A DNA stretch of 62,118 nucleotides from Pseudomonas juntendi (GTDB lineage: Bacteria; Pseudomonadota; Gammaproteobacteria; Pseudomonadales; Pseudomonadaceae). The stretch lies in NCBI RefSeq assembly GCF_009932375.1, contig NZ_BLJG01000048.1:1-62118 (forward strand), in the 5' to 3' direction. Under the pieces are notes generated by a model. That model did no database searches. It worked only from the letters and a program-made list of their open reading frames with translations, and was not told the DNA's origin. Every line of letters begins with the position of its first letter. Position 1 is the first letter of the stretch. The translations under genes were made by a program, and so were the position numbers. This document shows positions 1-8,420 of the stretch, one piece after another.

Positions 1-2
1 GC

Positions 3-3000
3 GGCGAGCTGAGCCTGGCGTTCAGCTTCAGCGGGCAGATGTTCGCCCGCGCGACCATCGAGCGGCTGGCGCGGGCCTACGAGGCGGAGCTGGCGGCGCT
101 GGTCGAGCACTGCCAGGCACCGCAAGGGCTGACGCCGTCGGACTTCCCGCTGGCGGGCCTGAGCCAAGGGCAACTCGACGCACTGCCGGTGGCGGTGGCC
201 GAAATCGAAGACATCTACCCACTGTCGCCGATGCAGCAGGGCATGCTGTTCCACAGCCTGTCCGACGCAGGCGACGACCTGTACGTCAACCAGCTCAGCC
301 TGCCGGTCGCGGGGCTCGAGCAAGAGCGCTTCCGCGCCGCCTGGCAGCATGTGATCGGCCGTCACGAGATCCTGCGTACGTCCTTCCACTGGGAAGGCGG
401 CCAGAGCGCGCCGTTGCAGGTGGTGCACCGTCACGTCGACGTGGCGATGACCGTGCTCGACTGGCGGGCACGAACCTTTACCGCCGCCGACCTTGAGGCG
501 GTCGCCCGCGCGCAGCGTGGCTTCGACCTCGGCCAGGTGCCGCTGCAGCGCCTGTTGCTGGTGCGCACGGGCGACGCCGAGCACCAGTTGGTGTGGACCA
601 GCCACCATATCCTCATGGACGGCTGGAGCAGCTCGCAGTTGTTCGGCGAGGTGCTGCAGCACTACGCCAGCGGTGAAGTGACCGGCGACAGCGGCCGCTA
701 CCGTGACTTCATCGCCTGGTTGCAGGCGCAGGATCAGGGGCGCCTGCAGGACTACTGGCAGGGCCGTCTGCGCCTGCTCGAGGCGCCGACCCAACTGAGC
801 CAGTCGATTCACCCGCGGCACACTGCCGACCTGCCGGGGCACGAGGCGCTGTACACCCGTTGGGACGCCCAGCGCACCGCCGCCTTGCAGCAGCACTGCC
901 GGGCCCAGGGCATTACCGCCAACACCCTGATCCAGGGCGCCTGGCTGTTGCTGCTGCAGCGTTACACCGGCCAGCGCAGCGTGGCCTTCGGCGCTACGGT
1001 GGCCGGTCGCCCCGAGAGCCTGGCCAACGCGCAGCACATGCTTGGCCTGTTCATCAACACCTTGCCGGTGATCCAGACCCTCGAGCCGACACAACGCCTG
1101 GATCAGTGGCTGCAGCAGCTGCAGGCCGACAACCTGGACCTGCGCGAGCACGCCCATGCGCCGCTGGCTGACATCCAGCGTTGGTCGGGGCAGGGTGGCC
1201 AGGCCCTGTTCGACAGTATCATCGTGTTCGAGAACTACCCCATCGACCAACGCCTGGAGCAGGCCCAGGGCGGCCTGCGCTTCGGCGCCTCGAGCAGCCA
1301 CGACGTCACCAACTTCCCCATGGACCTGGCGGTAACCCTCGGCGAGACCCTGGCCATCGAGTACCTGTTCCTGCGTAGCCACTTCACGGCCGAGGTCGTA
1401 CAGGGCATTCGCGCACTGATGGAGACCCTGCTGCAGTCGATGATCGACAGCCCTACCGAATGCATCGGCAACCTGCAACGGCTCAGCCCGGCGCAGTCTC
1501 AGGCGCTTGACGCCTGGGGCGCGGTGCCGGCGCAGACCGGCGAGCCGGTGATGCTGGCCCAGCTGATCGCTCGCCAGGCGGCTGCGCGGCCCGAGGCCAT
1601 CGCCGCCGAGTGTGCCGGCCAGAGCCTCAGCTACGCGGCGCTGGAGGCCCGTTCCGACGTGCTGACGCGGCAACTGCTCGCCCGTGGTGCCGGCCCGGAG
1701 GTACTGGTGGGCGTAGCCCTGGAACGCTCGGTGGACATGCTGGTGGCCCTGTTGGCGGTGTTCAAGAGCGGTGCGGCTTATGTGCCGCTGGACCTGGACT
1801 ACCCGGCCGAACGCCTGGCCTTCATGATCCAGGACTCCGGCATGCGCCAGCTGATCGGTCGTGCCGACCTGGGGCAGCGCCTGCCCCTGCCCGTGGGCCT
1901 GGAACCGCTCGACCCGGCGACCCTGGCGTGCGAAGCCGGTACGCCGGCCAGCGTGTTCCCGGTGCCGGGCGAGCACAGCCTGGCCTACTTGATCTACACC
2001 TCTGGCTCGACCGGTGTGCCCAAGGGCGTGGCGGTCAGCCACGGACCTTTGAGCATGCATTGCCAGGCCATCGCCGAACTCTACGAGATGCAGGCCGGCA
2101 CCCGAGAGCTGCACTTCATGTCGTTCGCCTTCGACGGTGCCCACGAGCGCTGGCTAACCACGCTGGCGGTGGGCGGTACGCTGATCTTGCGCGACAACGA
2201 ACTGTGGACGCCCCAGCAGACTTGCGAGGCGCTGAGCCGGGGCCGGGTCGACATCGCCTGCTTCCCGCCCGCCTACCTGAAGCAGGTGGCCGAATATGTG
2301 CAGCGCAGCGGTGTCGAGCCGCCCCCGGTGCGTATCTACTGCCTGGGCGGCGACGCCGTGCCGGAGCAGACCTTGGCCGAGGTGCGCGAGGTGCTGCGGC
2401 CACGCTACATCACCAATGGCTATGGGCCGACTGAAACGGTGGTCACGCCGATGCTCTGGAAGGCCTCGGCCGAAGAGCCCTGCGGCGCGGCCTACGCACC
2501 CATTGGCCGAGTCGTGGGGCAGCGCTCGCTACGGGTGCTGGACGATGACCTCAACCCATTGCCGGTCGGTTTTGCCGGGCAGCTGTTCATCGGTGGCCAT
2601 GGCGTGGCTCGCGGCTATCACCAGCGGCCATCGATCACTGCCGAGCGGTTCGTGCCCGACCCGTTCGGTGAGCCCGGGGCACGTTTCTACCGTTCCGGTG
2701 ACCTGGTGCGCCTGCGTCAAAGCGGAATACTGGACTACGTCGGGCGTCTGGATCACCAGGTGAAGGTGCGGGGTTTCCGCATCGAGCTGGGCGAGATCGA
2801 AGCCAGCCTGCGCCAGCAACCGGGTGTCGGCGATGCCGTGGTGATCGCTCGCGACGGTGTTTCCGGCAAGCAGTTGATCGGCTACGTGGCGGCCAGCGCC
2901 GAGGTTCGCGGCGATCAGCTCAAGGCCGCCCTGGCCGAAACGCTGCCGGCCTACATGGTGCCGTTGCAGGTGATCTGCCTGGAGCGCCTGCCGGTCTCGC

Positions 3001-4655
3001 CCAATGGCAAGCTCGACCGCAAGGCCCTGCCGGAGCCCACCTTCGACCTGGCCAGCCATGTGCCCCCGCGCTGCGAGGAGGAACAATGGATGGCGCAGAT
3101 CTGGGCCGAGGTGCTGCAGGTGGAGCAGGTGGGGATCACCGATAACTTCTTCGAGCTGGGCGGCGATTCGATTCTCAGCCTGCAGGTGATTTCGCGGGTG
3201 CGCAACCATGCGCAACTGAAACTGGAGCTCAAGCTGCGCGAGCTGATGCGTTGCCAGACCATCGCCAACCTGTTCGACCAGCAGGGCGTGTCGCGGGTCA
3301 GCGGCGAGCAGCAGGCCGTGGTGGTGGAGGGCGCCTTCCCGCTGATCCCGATCCAGGAGTGGTTCTTCACCGCGCAAACCCATGCGCCGGAACACTTCAA
3401 CCAGGCCTTGATCCTGCGTGCCAACCAGCCACTGGATGCGCAGGCGCTGGAGCGCACGCTGACCTGCATGCTCGGCCAGCACGATGCCTTGCGCCTGCGT
3501 TTCAGCCACGAGCAGGGGCGCTGGATCCAGCGTTACCAGCCGTTGCAGGAGTGCCTGCAGCGCCTTGGCGATGACCCGCTGCTGTGGGTGCGCGAGGTGG
3601 CCGACGAAGAAGCGCTGGAGGACCTGGCCAATGAACTGCAACGCAGCCTGGACCTGGCCCAGGGGCCACTGATGCGCGGCTTGCTGGCGACCCTGGGTAA
3701 TGGCCAGGTACGCCTGCTGCTGGTGATCCACCACCTGGTGATCGACGGTGTGTCCTGGCGTGTGCTGCTGCAGGACTTGCAGGAGGCCTACCAGGCCTTG
3801 CTCGCCGACCGGGAGCCGCGGTTGCCGCAGCGCACCAGCAGCTTCGGTGAATGGGCCGCTGGCCTGGCCGGCCATGCGGTGACCCTGCGCGAACGTGAGC
3901 TCGACTACTGGGTGGCGCAGCTCGACCGCCAGGACGGGCCGCTGCGCTGTGACAACCCACGTGGCGGCAACCTCATGTGCCACCGCGAAGAGGCCGCGTT
4001 CAGCCTGGATGCGCAACGGACCGCACAGTTGCTCAAGGAGGCGCCCGCAGCCTACCAGACGCAGATCAACGACCTGCTGCTGACTGCGCTGAGCCGGGCC
4101 CTGTGCCAATGGGACGACAGTGCGTCGGCGCTGGTGCTGCTGGAAGGCCATGGCCGCGAGGATCTTTTCGAGCAACTGGACCTGAGCCGTACCCTGGGCT
4201 GGTTCACCAGCATGTATCCGGTACGCCTGAGCCCGGTGGCCGACCCCGGGGCGTCGATCGTGGCGGTTCGCGAGCAGTTGGCCCAGGTGCCGGACAAGGG
4301 CATCGGCTACGGGGTGCTGCGCCACATGGACGAACCGTGGGTGCGCGCGCGCCTGGCCGAGCTGCCGCAGGCGCAGGTCACCTTCAACTACCTGGGGCAG
4401 CTCGACCAGAGCTTCGATGCCGAGCAGGCGCTGTTCCTGCCCGCGCCGGAGAGCGTCGGCGACAGCTTCTCGCAGCAGGCGAGCCTGGCCAACTGGCTCG
4501 AAGTGGTGGGCCAGGTGTTCGACGGCAAGCTGTCGTTCCGCTGCATCTACAGCAACCGACGCTTCCGCCAGGGCACCATCACGGCCTTCATGGACCAGTT
4601 CCAGGCCGAGTTGACGCTGTTGATCGAGCACTGCCTGCAGGTCCAGGCCAACTGA
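3..4655 (+). CDS. Pyoverdine non-ribosomal peptide synthetase, 3' part (C-A-T-E module, no thioesterase)
   Basis: The frame is open to the left edge, so the 5' part is missing. The first ~130 bases encode the tail of an upstream epimerisation domain. One full module follows. The condensation domain has HHxxxDG at 603-623. The adenylation domain has the YTSGSTG core at 1995-2015 and the A10 lysine at 3009. The carrier domain has its phosphopantetheine serine at 3168 in an LGGDSI context. The terminal epimerisation domain has HHxxxDG at 3729-3749. Carrier and C-terminal domains fit transfer of a D-residue to another protein. By alignment to GrsA the pocket starts D, G, E (codons 2133, 2136, 2145). 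The Glu suggests a basic substrate such as Lys or an Orn derivative; this is inference. Pyoverdine assignment rests on the neighbours. There is no thioesterase, so peptide release must occur elsewhere. Which PvdI/J/D-type protein this is cannot be settled here. Confidence 0.93.
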   Translation, partial: GELSLAFSFSGQMFARATIERLARAYEAELAALVEHCQAPQGLTPSDFPLAGLSQGQLDALPVAVAEIEDIYPLSPMQQGMLFHSLSDAGDDLYVNQLSLPVAGLEQERFRAAWQHVIGRHEILRTSFHWEGGQSAPLQVVHRHVDVAMTVLDWRARTFTAADLEAVARAQRGFDLGQVPLQRLLLVRTGDAEHQLVWTSHHILMDGWSSSQLFGEVLQHYASGEVTGDSGRYRDFIAWLQAQDQGRLQDYWQGRLRLLEAPTQLSQSIHPRHTADLPGHEALYTRWDAQRTAALQQHCRAQGITANTLIQGAWLLLLQRYTGQRSVAFGATVAGRPESLANAQHMLGLFINTLPVIQTLEPTQRLDQWLQQLQADNLDLREHAHAPLADIQRWSGQGGQALFDSIIVFENYPIDQRLEQAQGGLRFGASSSHDVTNFPMDLAVTLGETLAIEYLFLRSHFTAEVVQGIRALMETLLQSMIDSPTECIGNLQRLSPAQSQALDAWGAVPAQTGEPVMLAQLIARQAAARPEAIAAECAGQSLSYAALEARSDVLTRQLLARGAGPEVLVGVALERSVDMLVALLAVFKSGAAYVPLDLDYPAERLAFMIQDSGMRQLIGRADLGQRLPLPVGLEPLDPATLACEAGTPASVFPVPGEHSLAYLIYTSGSTGVPKGVAVSHGPLSMHCQAIAELYEMQAGTRELHFMSFAFDGAHERWLTTLAVGGTLILRDNELWTPQQTCEALSRGRVDIACFPPAYLKQVAEYVQRSGVEPPPVRIYCLGGDAVPEQTLAEVREVLRPRYITNGYGPTETVVTPMLWKASAEEPCGAAYAPIGRVVGQRSLRVLDDDLNPLPVGFAGQLFIGGHGVARGYHQRPSITAERFVPDPFGEPGARFYRSGDLVRLRQSGILDYVGRLDHQVKVRGFRIELGEIEASLRQQPGVGDAVVIARDGVSGKQLIGYVAASAEVRGDQLKAALAETLPAYMVPLQVICLERLPVSPNGKLDRKALPEPTFDLASHVPPRCEEEQWMAQIWAEVLQVEQVGITDNFFELGGDSILSLQVISRVRNHAQLKLELKLRELMRCQTIANLFDQQGVSRVSGEQQAVVVEGAFPLIPIQEWFFTAQTHAPEHFNQALILRANQPLDAQALERTLTCMLGQHDALRLRFSHEQGRWIQRYQPLQECLQRLGDDPLLWVREVADEEALEDLANELQRSLDLAQGPLMRGLLATLGNGQVRLLLVIHHLVIDGVSWRVLLQDLQEAYQALLADREPRLPQRTSSFGEWAAGLAGHAVTLRERELDYWVAQLDRQDGPLRCDNPRGGNLMCHREEAAFSLDAQRTAQLLKEAPAAYQTQINDLLLTALSRALCQWDDSASALVLLEGHGREDLFEQLDLSRTLGWFTSMYPVRLSPVADPGASIVAVREQLAQVPDKGIGYGVLRHMDEPWVRARLAELPQAQVTFNYLGQLDQSFDAEQALFLPAPESVGDSFSQQASLANWLEVVGQVFDGKLSFRCIYSNRRFRQGTITAFMDQFQAELTLLIEHCLQVQAN

Positions 4656-4710
4656 ATTTTCCTTCTTCTGACAGGCCGGATGCGGGTGCGTCCGGCCCAG
4701 GAACCGAGTC

Positions 4711-5664
4711 ATGCCACTGAACCCTGAAATTGCCGAATTCCTCGACCTGGTCGACGCCAGCCCTGGCGATGGCCAGTCCATGGCCTTCCACCGCTCGACC
4801 CCCGCCCAGGCGCGCGACGCCTTCGAGCAAGCCTCCGTGCGCATGCGTTGGGAAGCGCCGCAGGTCCATAGCGAGGACCTGCATTGCCAGGCTCGCGATG
4901 GCGCCACCCTGGCGCTGCGTCTTTACCGGCCCTGCGCGCCTGCCGAGCAACCACTGCCGGTGCTGCTGTACCTGCACGGTGGTGGATTCGTGGTGGGCAG
5001 CATCGCCTCGCACGATGGCGTCTGTCGCGAGTTCTGCGCGCGCACCCCCTGCGCGGTGCTGACCGTCGATTACCGACGCGCGCCCGAGCAACGCTTTCCG
5101 GTGGCGCTCAACGACTGCGCCGATGCCTTGGCGTGGCTGGCACGCAACGGGCGCGAGTGGGGGCTGGATGCCAGCCGGGTCGCCGTGGGCGGCGACAGTG
5201 TCGGCGCGACCCTGGCCAGCGTGCTGGCGATCGACGCCGCACACCTGGGTGGGCCTGTACAGCCGCGGCTGCAATTGCTTTGCTATCCAGTGGCCGATGC
5301 CTCGAAGCGCTGGGAGTCGCGTACGCTGTTCGCCGAGGGCTACCTGCTGGAGAGCGCCACCCTGGAGTGGTTCTACGACCATTATGCGCGCCAGGCCGAG
5401 GACCGCTCGAACTGGCGTTTCTCGCCGCTGCTGGCCACCGGCTTGCAGGGCGTGGCGCCGGCCTACATCGGCCTGGCAGGTTTCGATCCATTGCTGGATG
5501 AAGGCCAGGCCTATGCACGTCACCTGCGCGAGCAGGGGGTAGCGGTCAGCTGCGAGGTGTTCGAGGGGTTGGTGCACGACTTTCTGCGCATGCGCTTGGT
5601 CACGGCTGAGATCGACACGGTGTATGAGAGGTTGGCGCAGGTACTGCGTGACGCCTTGAACTGA
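4711..5664 (+). CDS. Alpha/beta hydrolase of the hormone-sensitive lipase (GDXG) family
   Basis: The 317-residue protein carries the oxyanion motif HGGG at residues 89-92 and the nucleophile motif GDSVG with Ser163. Asp259 (FDPLL) and His289 (VHDF) complete the triad. No signal peptide is visible, so it is probably cytoplasmic. It follows the peptide synthetase by 55 bases on the same strand, with a good ribosome site (AGGAA) before the ATG, and a terminator follows it, so the two genes are probably co-transcribed. A similar lipase-like gene sits here in P. putida pyoverdine clusters (recalled, not checked). Its substrate is unknown. A role in siderophore acyl or ester processing or in release of the peptide is conceivable, but the sequence does not show it. 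Confidence 0.85.
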   Translation: MPLNPEIAEFLDLVDASPGDGQSMAFHRSTPAQARDAFEQASVRMRWEAPQVHSEDLHCQARDGATLALRLYRPCAPAEQPLPVLLYLHGGGFVVGSIASHDGVCREFCARTPCAVLTVDYRRAPEQRFPVALNDCADALAWLARNGREWGLDASRVAVGGDSVGATLASVLAIDAAHLGGPVQPRLQLLCYPVADASKRWESRTLFAEGYLLESATLEWFYDHYARQAEDRSNWRFSPLLATGLQGVAPAYIGLAGFDPLLDEGQAYARHLREQGVAVSCEVFEGLVHDFLRMRLVTAEIDTVYERLAQVLRDALN

Positions 5665-5684
5665 TGGTTTGCACTGGATAGGGA

Positions 5685-5705
5685 GGGCCGCCATGCGGCC
5701 CTTTT
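5685..5705 (+). terminator. Rho-independent terminator after the NRPS-esterase genes
   Basis: A 7-bp GC-rich stem (5685-5691 with 5695-5701) and a CAT loop are followed by four T residues. It lies 20 bases after the esterase stop codon. Confidence 0.7.
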
Positions 5706-5714
5706 GCGTTGCAT

Positions 5715-5743
5715 ACGACCCAGGGCCTTGCGCCCTGGGTCGT
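5715..5743. terminator. Hairpin between convergent esterase and fpvA genes
   Basis: A perfect 12-bp inverted repeat (5715-5726 with 5732-5743) with a 5-base loop lies 8 bases after the fpvA stop codon. It has no T tract on either strand, so it may act as a transcript 3' end or stabiliser rather than a classical terminator. Confidence 0.5.
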
Positions 5744-5751
5744 GGTTGCGG

Positions 5752-8178
5752 TCAGAACTTGTACTGCACGCTGGTCATGAAGTTGCGGGGCGCGCCGTAC
5801 ACGCCCCAGCTGTCGACGTAGGAGAAGTACTTGCGGTCGAAGACGTTGTTGAGGTTGAGCGTTGCGCTCAGGTTCCGGGTGATGTCGTAGCGCGCCATGA
5901 GGTTGGTCACGGCATAGCTGCCCTGGGTGAAGGTGTGCAGGTCCTGGCCGGTCTTGCTCTGCCAGTTCACGCCACCGCCGATGGTCAGCTTGTTGTCCAG
6001 AATGCCGGGCAGGCGATAGGTAGTGAAGGTCTTGGCGCTGTGACGGGGGGTGTTGGTGACGATGCGGTTGTCGTCGGAGTCGGTGCTGACGCTGTAGGCG
6101 TAGCCGGCGAACGCCTGCCACCCCTCGGCCAGCTCGCCGTTGAGCTCCAGCTCCACGCCCTTGGTGGTGGTGCCCTGCTCGGCGCGGTAGATGTCCGGCG
6201 CACGCTCATAGACGGCCAGGTTGTCCTGGTCGATGCGGAACAGCGCCAGGCTGGCGTTGAGTTTTTCCTCGTTGAAGCTGCCTTTCACGCCCAGCTCGTA
6301 ACCGGTGCCTTCCTGTGGGTCGAGGGCCTTGTAATTCTCATCGTGCACGCCATAGGGCTGCGGGTTGAAGATCTTGGTGTAGCTGCCGTAGACCGACCAG
6401 GTGTCGTTGAGGTCGTAGACCACGCCGGCATAGGGCAGGAACACGCCGTGGCGGTTCTCGTCACTCTTGTTGTCGAGCGTCGGATCACTCCAGTTCTGGT
6501 AGTCGCTGGTGCGTCGCCAGTCGGTGACGCGACCGCCGAGAATCACGGCCAGGTCGTCGGTCACGTGGAAGCGACCGGTCATGTAGGCGGCGTACTGGTT
6601 TTCCTGGATGTAGGTTTTGCCGATGGTGGTGGTGTCCGGGCGCGGGCCCTGGCCTTTCCAGTCCCAGATATTGTCGATGGTGCCGTCATAGCCGGTCCAG
6701 GGACCGAACCAGCCACCGTGATCCGGGGTGTTTTCGGTGTAGCGGGACAGGGTGACCCCGGTGATCAGTTCATGCTCGCGACCGAACAGGGTGAACGGGC
6801 CGGTCAGGTAGGCGTCGAGGTTGTTCTGGCGAGGCTTGCCCGACCAGCGGTTGGGGTACATGTAGGCGCCCGAGCCGTCCACCGGGCTGATCTCGCCGTT
6901 CATGTAGTTGATCAGCTCGTCGAAGTCCATGACGCTGTGGCTGAGCTCGACCTTGCCGCTCCAGCCGTTGTCGAACTGATGCTCGAGGGAGGTGAAGACA
7001 TTGGTCTGTTTGCGGTCGTTGTACGACCAGGTTGGCGAACTGTTCTTCGAGCGGCTGAAGTCGGTCTTGCTGCCGTCGGCGTAGCGGACCTGGAAGCCGG
7101 TGCGCAGCGGGTCGTCGACCTGGGTATTGAGGTAACTGAAACCGACGGTCAGCATGGTTGCATCGCTGAGGTCGAACTCGGAGATACCGTAGATCAGCTG
7201 CGTATCCTGCTCGAGGCGGTCGACGAAGGAGTTCTGGGTCTTGTAGTCGACCACCAGACGCCCGCGGACGTTGCCGCTGTCGGTCAGTGGGCCGGAAACG
7301 TCGAATCCGGTGCCGTAACGGTCCCAGCTGCCAGCTTCGGCGGTCACGCTGCCCTGGAAGGTCGCGGTCGGGCGCTTGCGGATCATGTTGATGGTCGCCG
7401 ACGGGGTGCCGGTGCCGCTGATCAGGCCGGTGGCGCCACGCACGATTTCGACACGGTCGTACATCGCCGTGCTCTGGGTGGTGTTGTCCAGGCGCGGGGA
7501 GGTGGGAACACCGTCGATCTCGAAGTTGTTGATCTGGAAGCCGCGCGACCAGTAGGTGTCGTTCTCGGCGCCGATGCCGGTGCGCAGCACGGTGATGCCC
7601 GGGGTGGCCTCGAGCACTTCGGTCAGGTTGGTCAGCTTCTGGTCGTCCAGGCGCTGGCGGGTGACCACGGTGACCGATTGCGGCGTTTCCTTCTGGGTCA
7701 GGTTCAGGCGCGTCGAACTACTGGACATGTAGGTGGTGTACAGGCCGGAGCCTTCGGTGACCGAACCTGGCGCCATGCCCGAAATCGCGGTTGGGCTCAG
7801 CTCCAGTGCGGCCTCGCCGGCACTGGGTGGCGGTACCAGCAGGATGGTGTGGCCGTCCACGCGGTAGGACAGGCCGCTGCCCTGGAGCATGCGCTGCAGC
7901 ACCTCGTCGGTCGACAGCGAGCCGGATACCGGGCTGGACTTCAGACCTTGCACCAATTCCGGGCTGTAGAGGATCTGCATCTGCGTCTGCTGACCCAGTT
8001 GCTGCAGGGCGCTGGACAGCGGCTGGGCGGCGATGTTGACGGAGACCTGCTCGGCGTGGGCTGCGCTGCTCCCCAGCAGCATCAGGGCCAGCAGGGCACC
8101 CGGCAGTACCATACGGTTCGACTGCGATGGACGTACGGCGCGTGCCAGAAGGGTCGGGGACAGGTTCGGGCGGTGCAT
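5752..8178 (-). CDS. fpvA: TonB-dependent ferripyoverdine receptor with signalling domain
   Basis: The 808-residue outer-membrane receptor imports ferripyoverdine and signals iron availability inward. A signal peptide of about 43 residues ends AHA. Next come a secretin/TonB N-terminal (STN) signalling domain at about residues 50-110, a plug beginning near residue 165 (KETPQSVTVVTRQRL) and a long beta-barrel ending in Phe, as usual for outer-membrane proteins. The STN domain is what distinguishes transducing receptors such as FpvA and FecA. The gene lies downstream of pvdE with a 242-base gap that could carry its own promoter. The fpvI-like sigma gene in the same cluster fits the known FpvA-FpvR-FpvI signalling scheme. 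Receptor subtype (which pyoverdine) cannot be read from the sequence alone. Confidence 0.93.
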   Translation of the reverse strand: MHRPNLSPTLLARAVRPSQSNRMVLPGALLALMLLGSSAAHAEQVSVNIAAQPLSSALQQLGQQTQMQILYSPELVQGLKSSPVSGSLSTDEVLQRMLQGSGLSYRVDGHTILLVPPPSAGEAALELSPTAISGMAPGSVTEGSGLYTTYMSSSSTRLNLTQKETPQSVTVVTRQRLDDQKLTNLTEVLEATPGITVLRTGIGAENDTYWSRGFQINNFEIDGVPTSPRLDNTTQSTAMYDRVEIVRGATGLISGTGTPSATINMIRKRPTATFQGSVTAEAGSWDRYGTGFDVSGPLTDSGNVRGRLVVDYKTQNSFVDRLEQDTQLIYGISEFDLSDATMLTVGFSYLNTQVDDPLRTGFQVRYADGSKTDFSRSKNSSPTWSYNDRKQTNVFTSLEHQFDNGWSGKVELSHSVMDFDELINYMNGEISPVDGSGAYMYPNRWSGKPRQNNLDAYLTGPFTLFGREHELITGVTLSRYTENTPDHGGWFGPWTGYDGTIDNIWDWKGQGPRPDTTTIGKTYIQENQYAAYMTGRFHVTDDLAVILGGRVTDWRRTSDYQNWSDPTLDNKSDENRHGVFLPYAGVVYDLNDTWSVYGSYTKIFNPQPYGVHDENYKALDPQEGTGYELGVKGSFNEEKLNASLALFRIDQDNLAVYERAPDIYRAEQGTTTKGVELELNGELAEGWQAFAGYAYSVSTDSDDNRIVTNTPRHSAKTFTTYRLPGILDNKLTIGGGVNWQSKTGQDLHTFTQGSYAVTNLMARYDITRNLSATLNLNNVFDRKYFSYVDSWGVYGAPRNFMTSVQYKF

Positions 8179-8278
8179 GGGTGAAAGGAACTCCTGAGGG
8201 ATGTGGGCAGTTTTTCTTTTGGAATGGTCAGTAACTGATAATTAGACGCATCACGGATTGGAAACCGGAAAAAAGAAT

Positions 8279-8302
8279 CAGCAATCTGTGCTTGGCGATT
8301 TA
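8279..8302 (-). promoter_or_regulatory. Imperfect iron-starvation box, candidate fpvA promoter
   Basis: On the minus strand TAAAT is followed after exactly 16 bases by CTG instead of the consensus CGT. It lies about 100 bases before the fpvA ATG, in the only gap between pvdE and fpvA. The half-conserved -10 element may suit an FpvI-type sigma factor. This is a suggestion only. Confidence 0.35.
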
Positions 8303-8420
8303 TCTGATGAAAACCCCGCAGGGGGAATGCCATGGCGTCGGCTGTTCCGCCTTCCTTGCGGGCGGATCGCGGCGCCGTGCTCCGGACTGGCCAGGCCGTG
8401 CGCCACGTGCGTCGCAAGGG

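Noticed and set aside
2529..4907. A 792-codon minus-strand frame opposite the NRPS
   Set aside because: Composition-driven: no domain or ribosome site, and it overlaps a certain NRPS module.
5704..8184. An 826-codon plus-strand frame opposite fpvA
   Set aside because: The minus-strand fpvA has signal peptide, STN, plug and barrel; the opposing frame has no recognisable domain.
8226..8250. Possible Fur box (TGATAATTA) upstream of fpvA
   Set aside because: Only one half resembles the consensus; the other half has few matches, so I did not list it.
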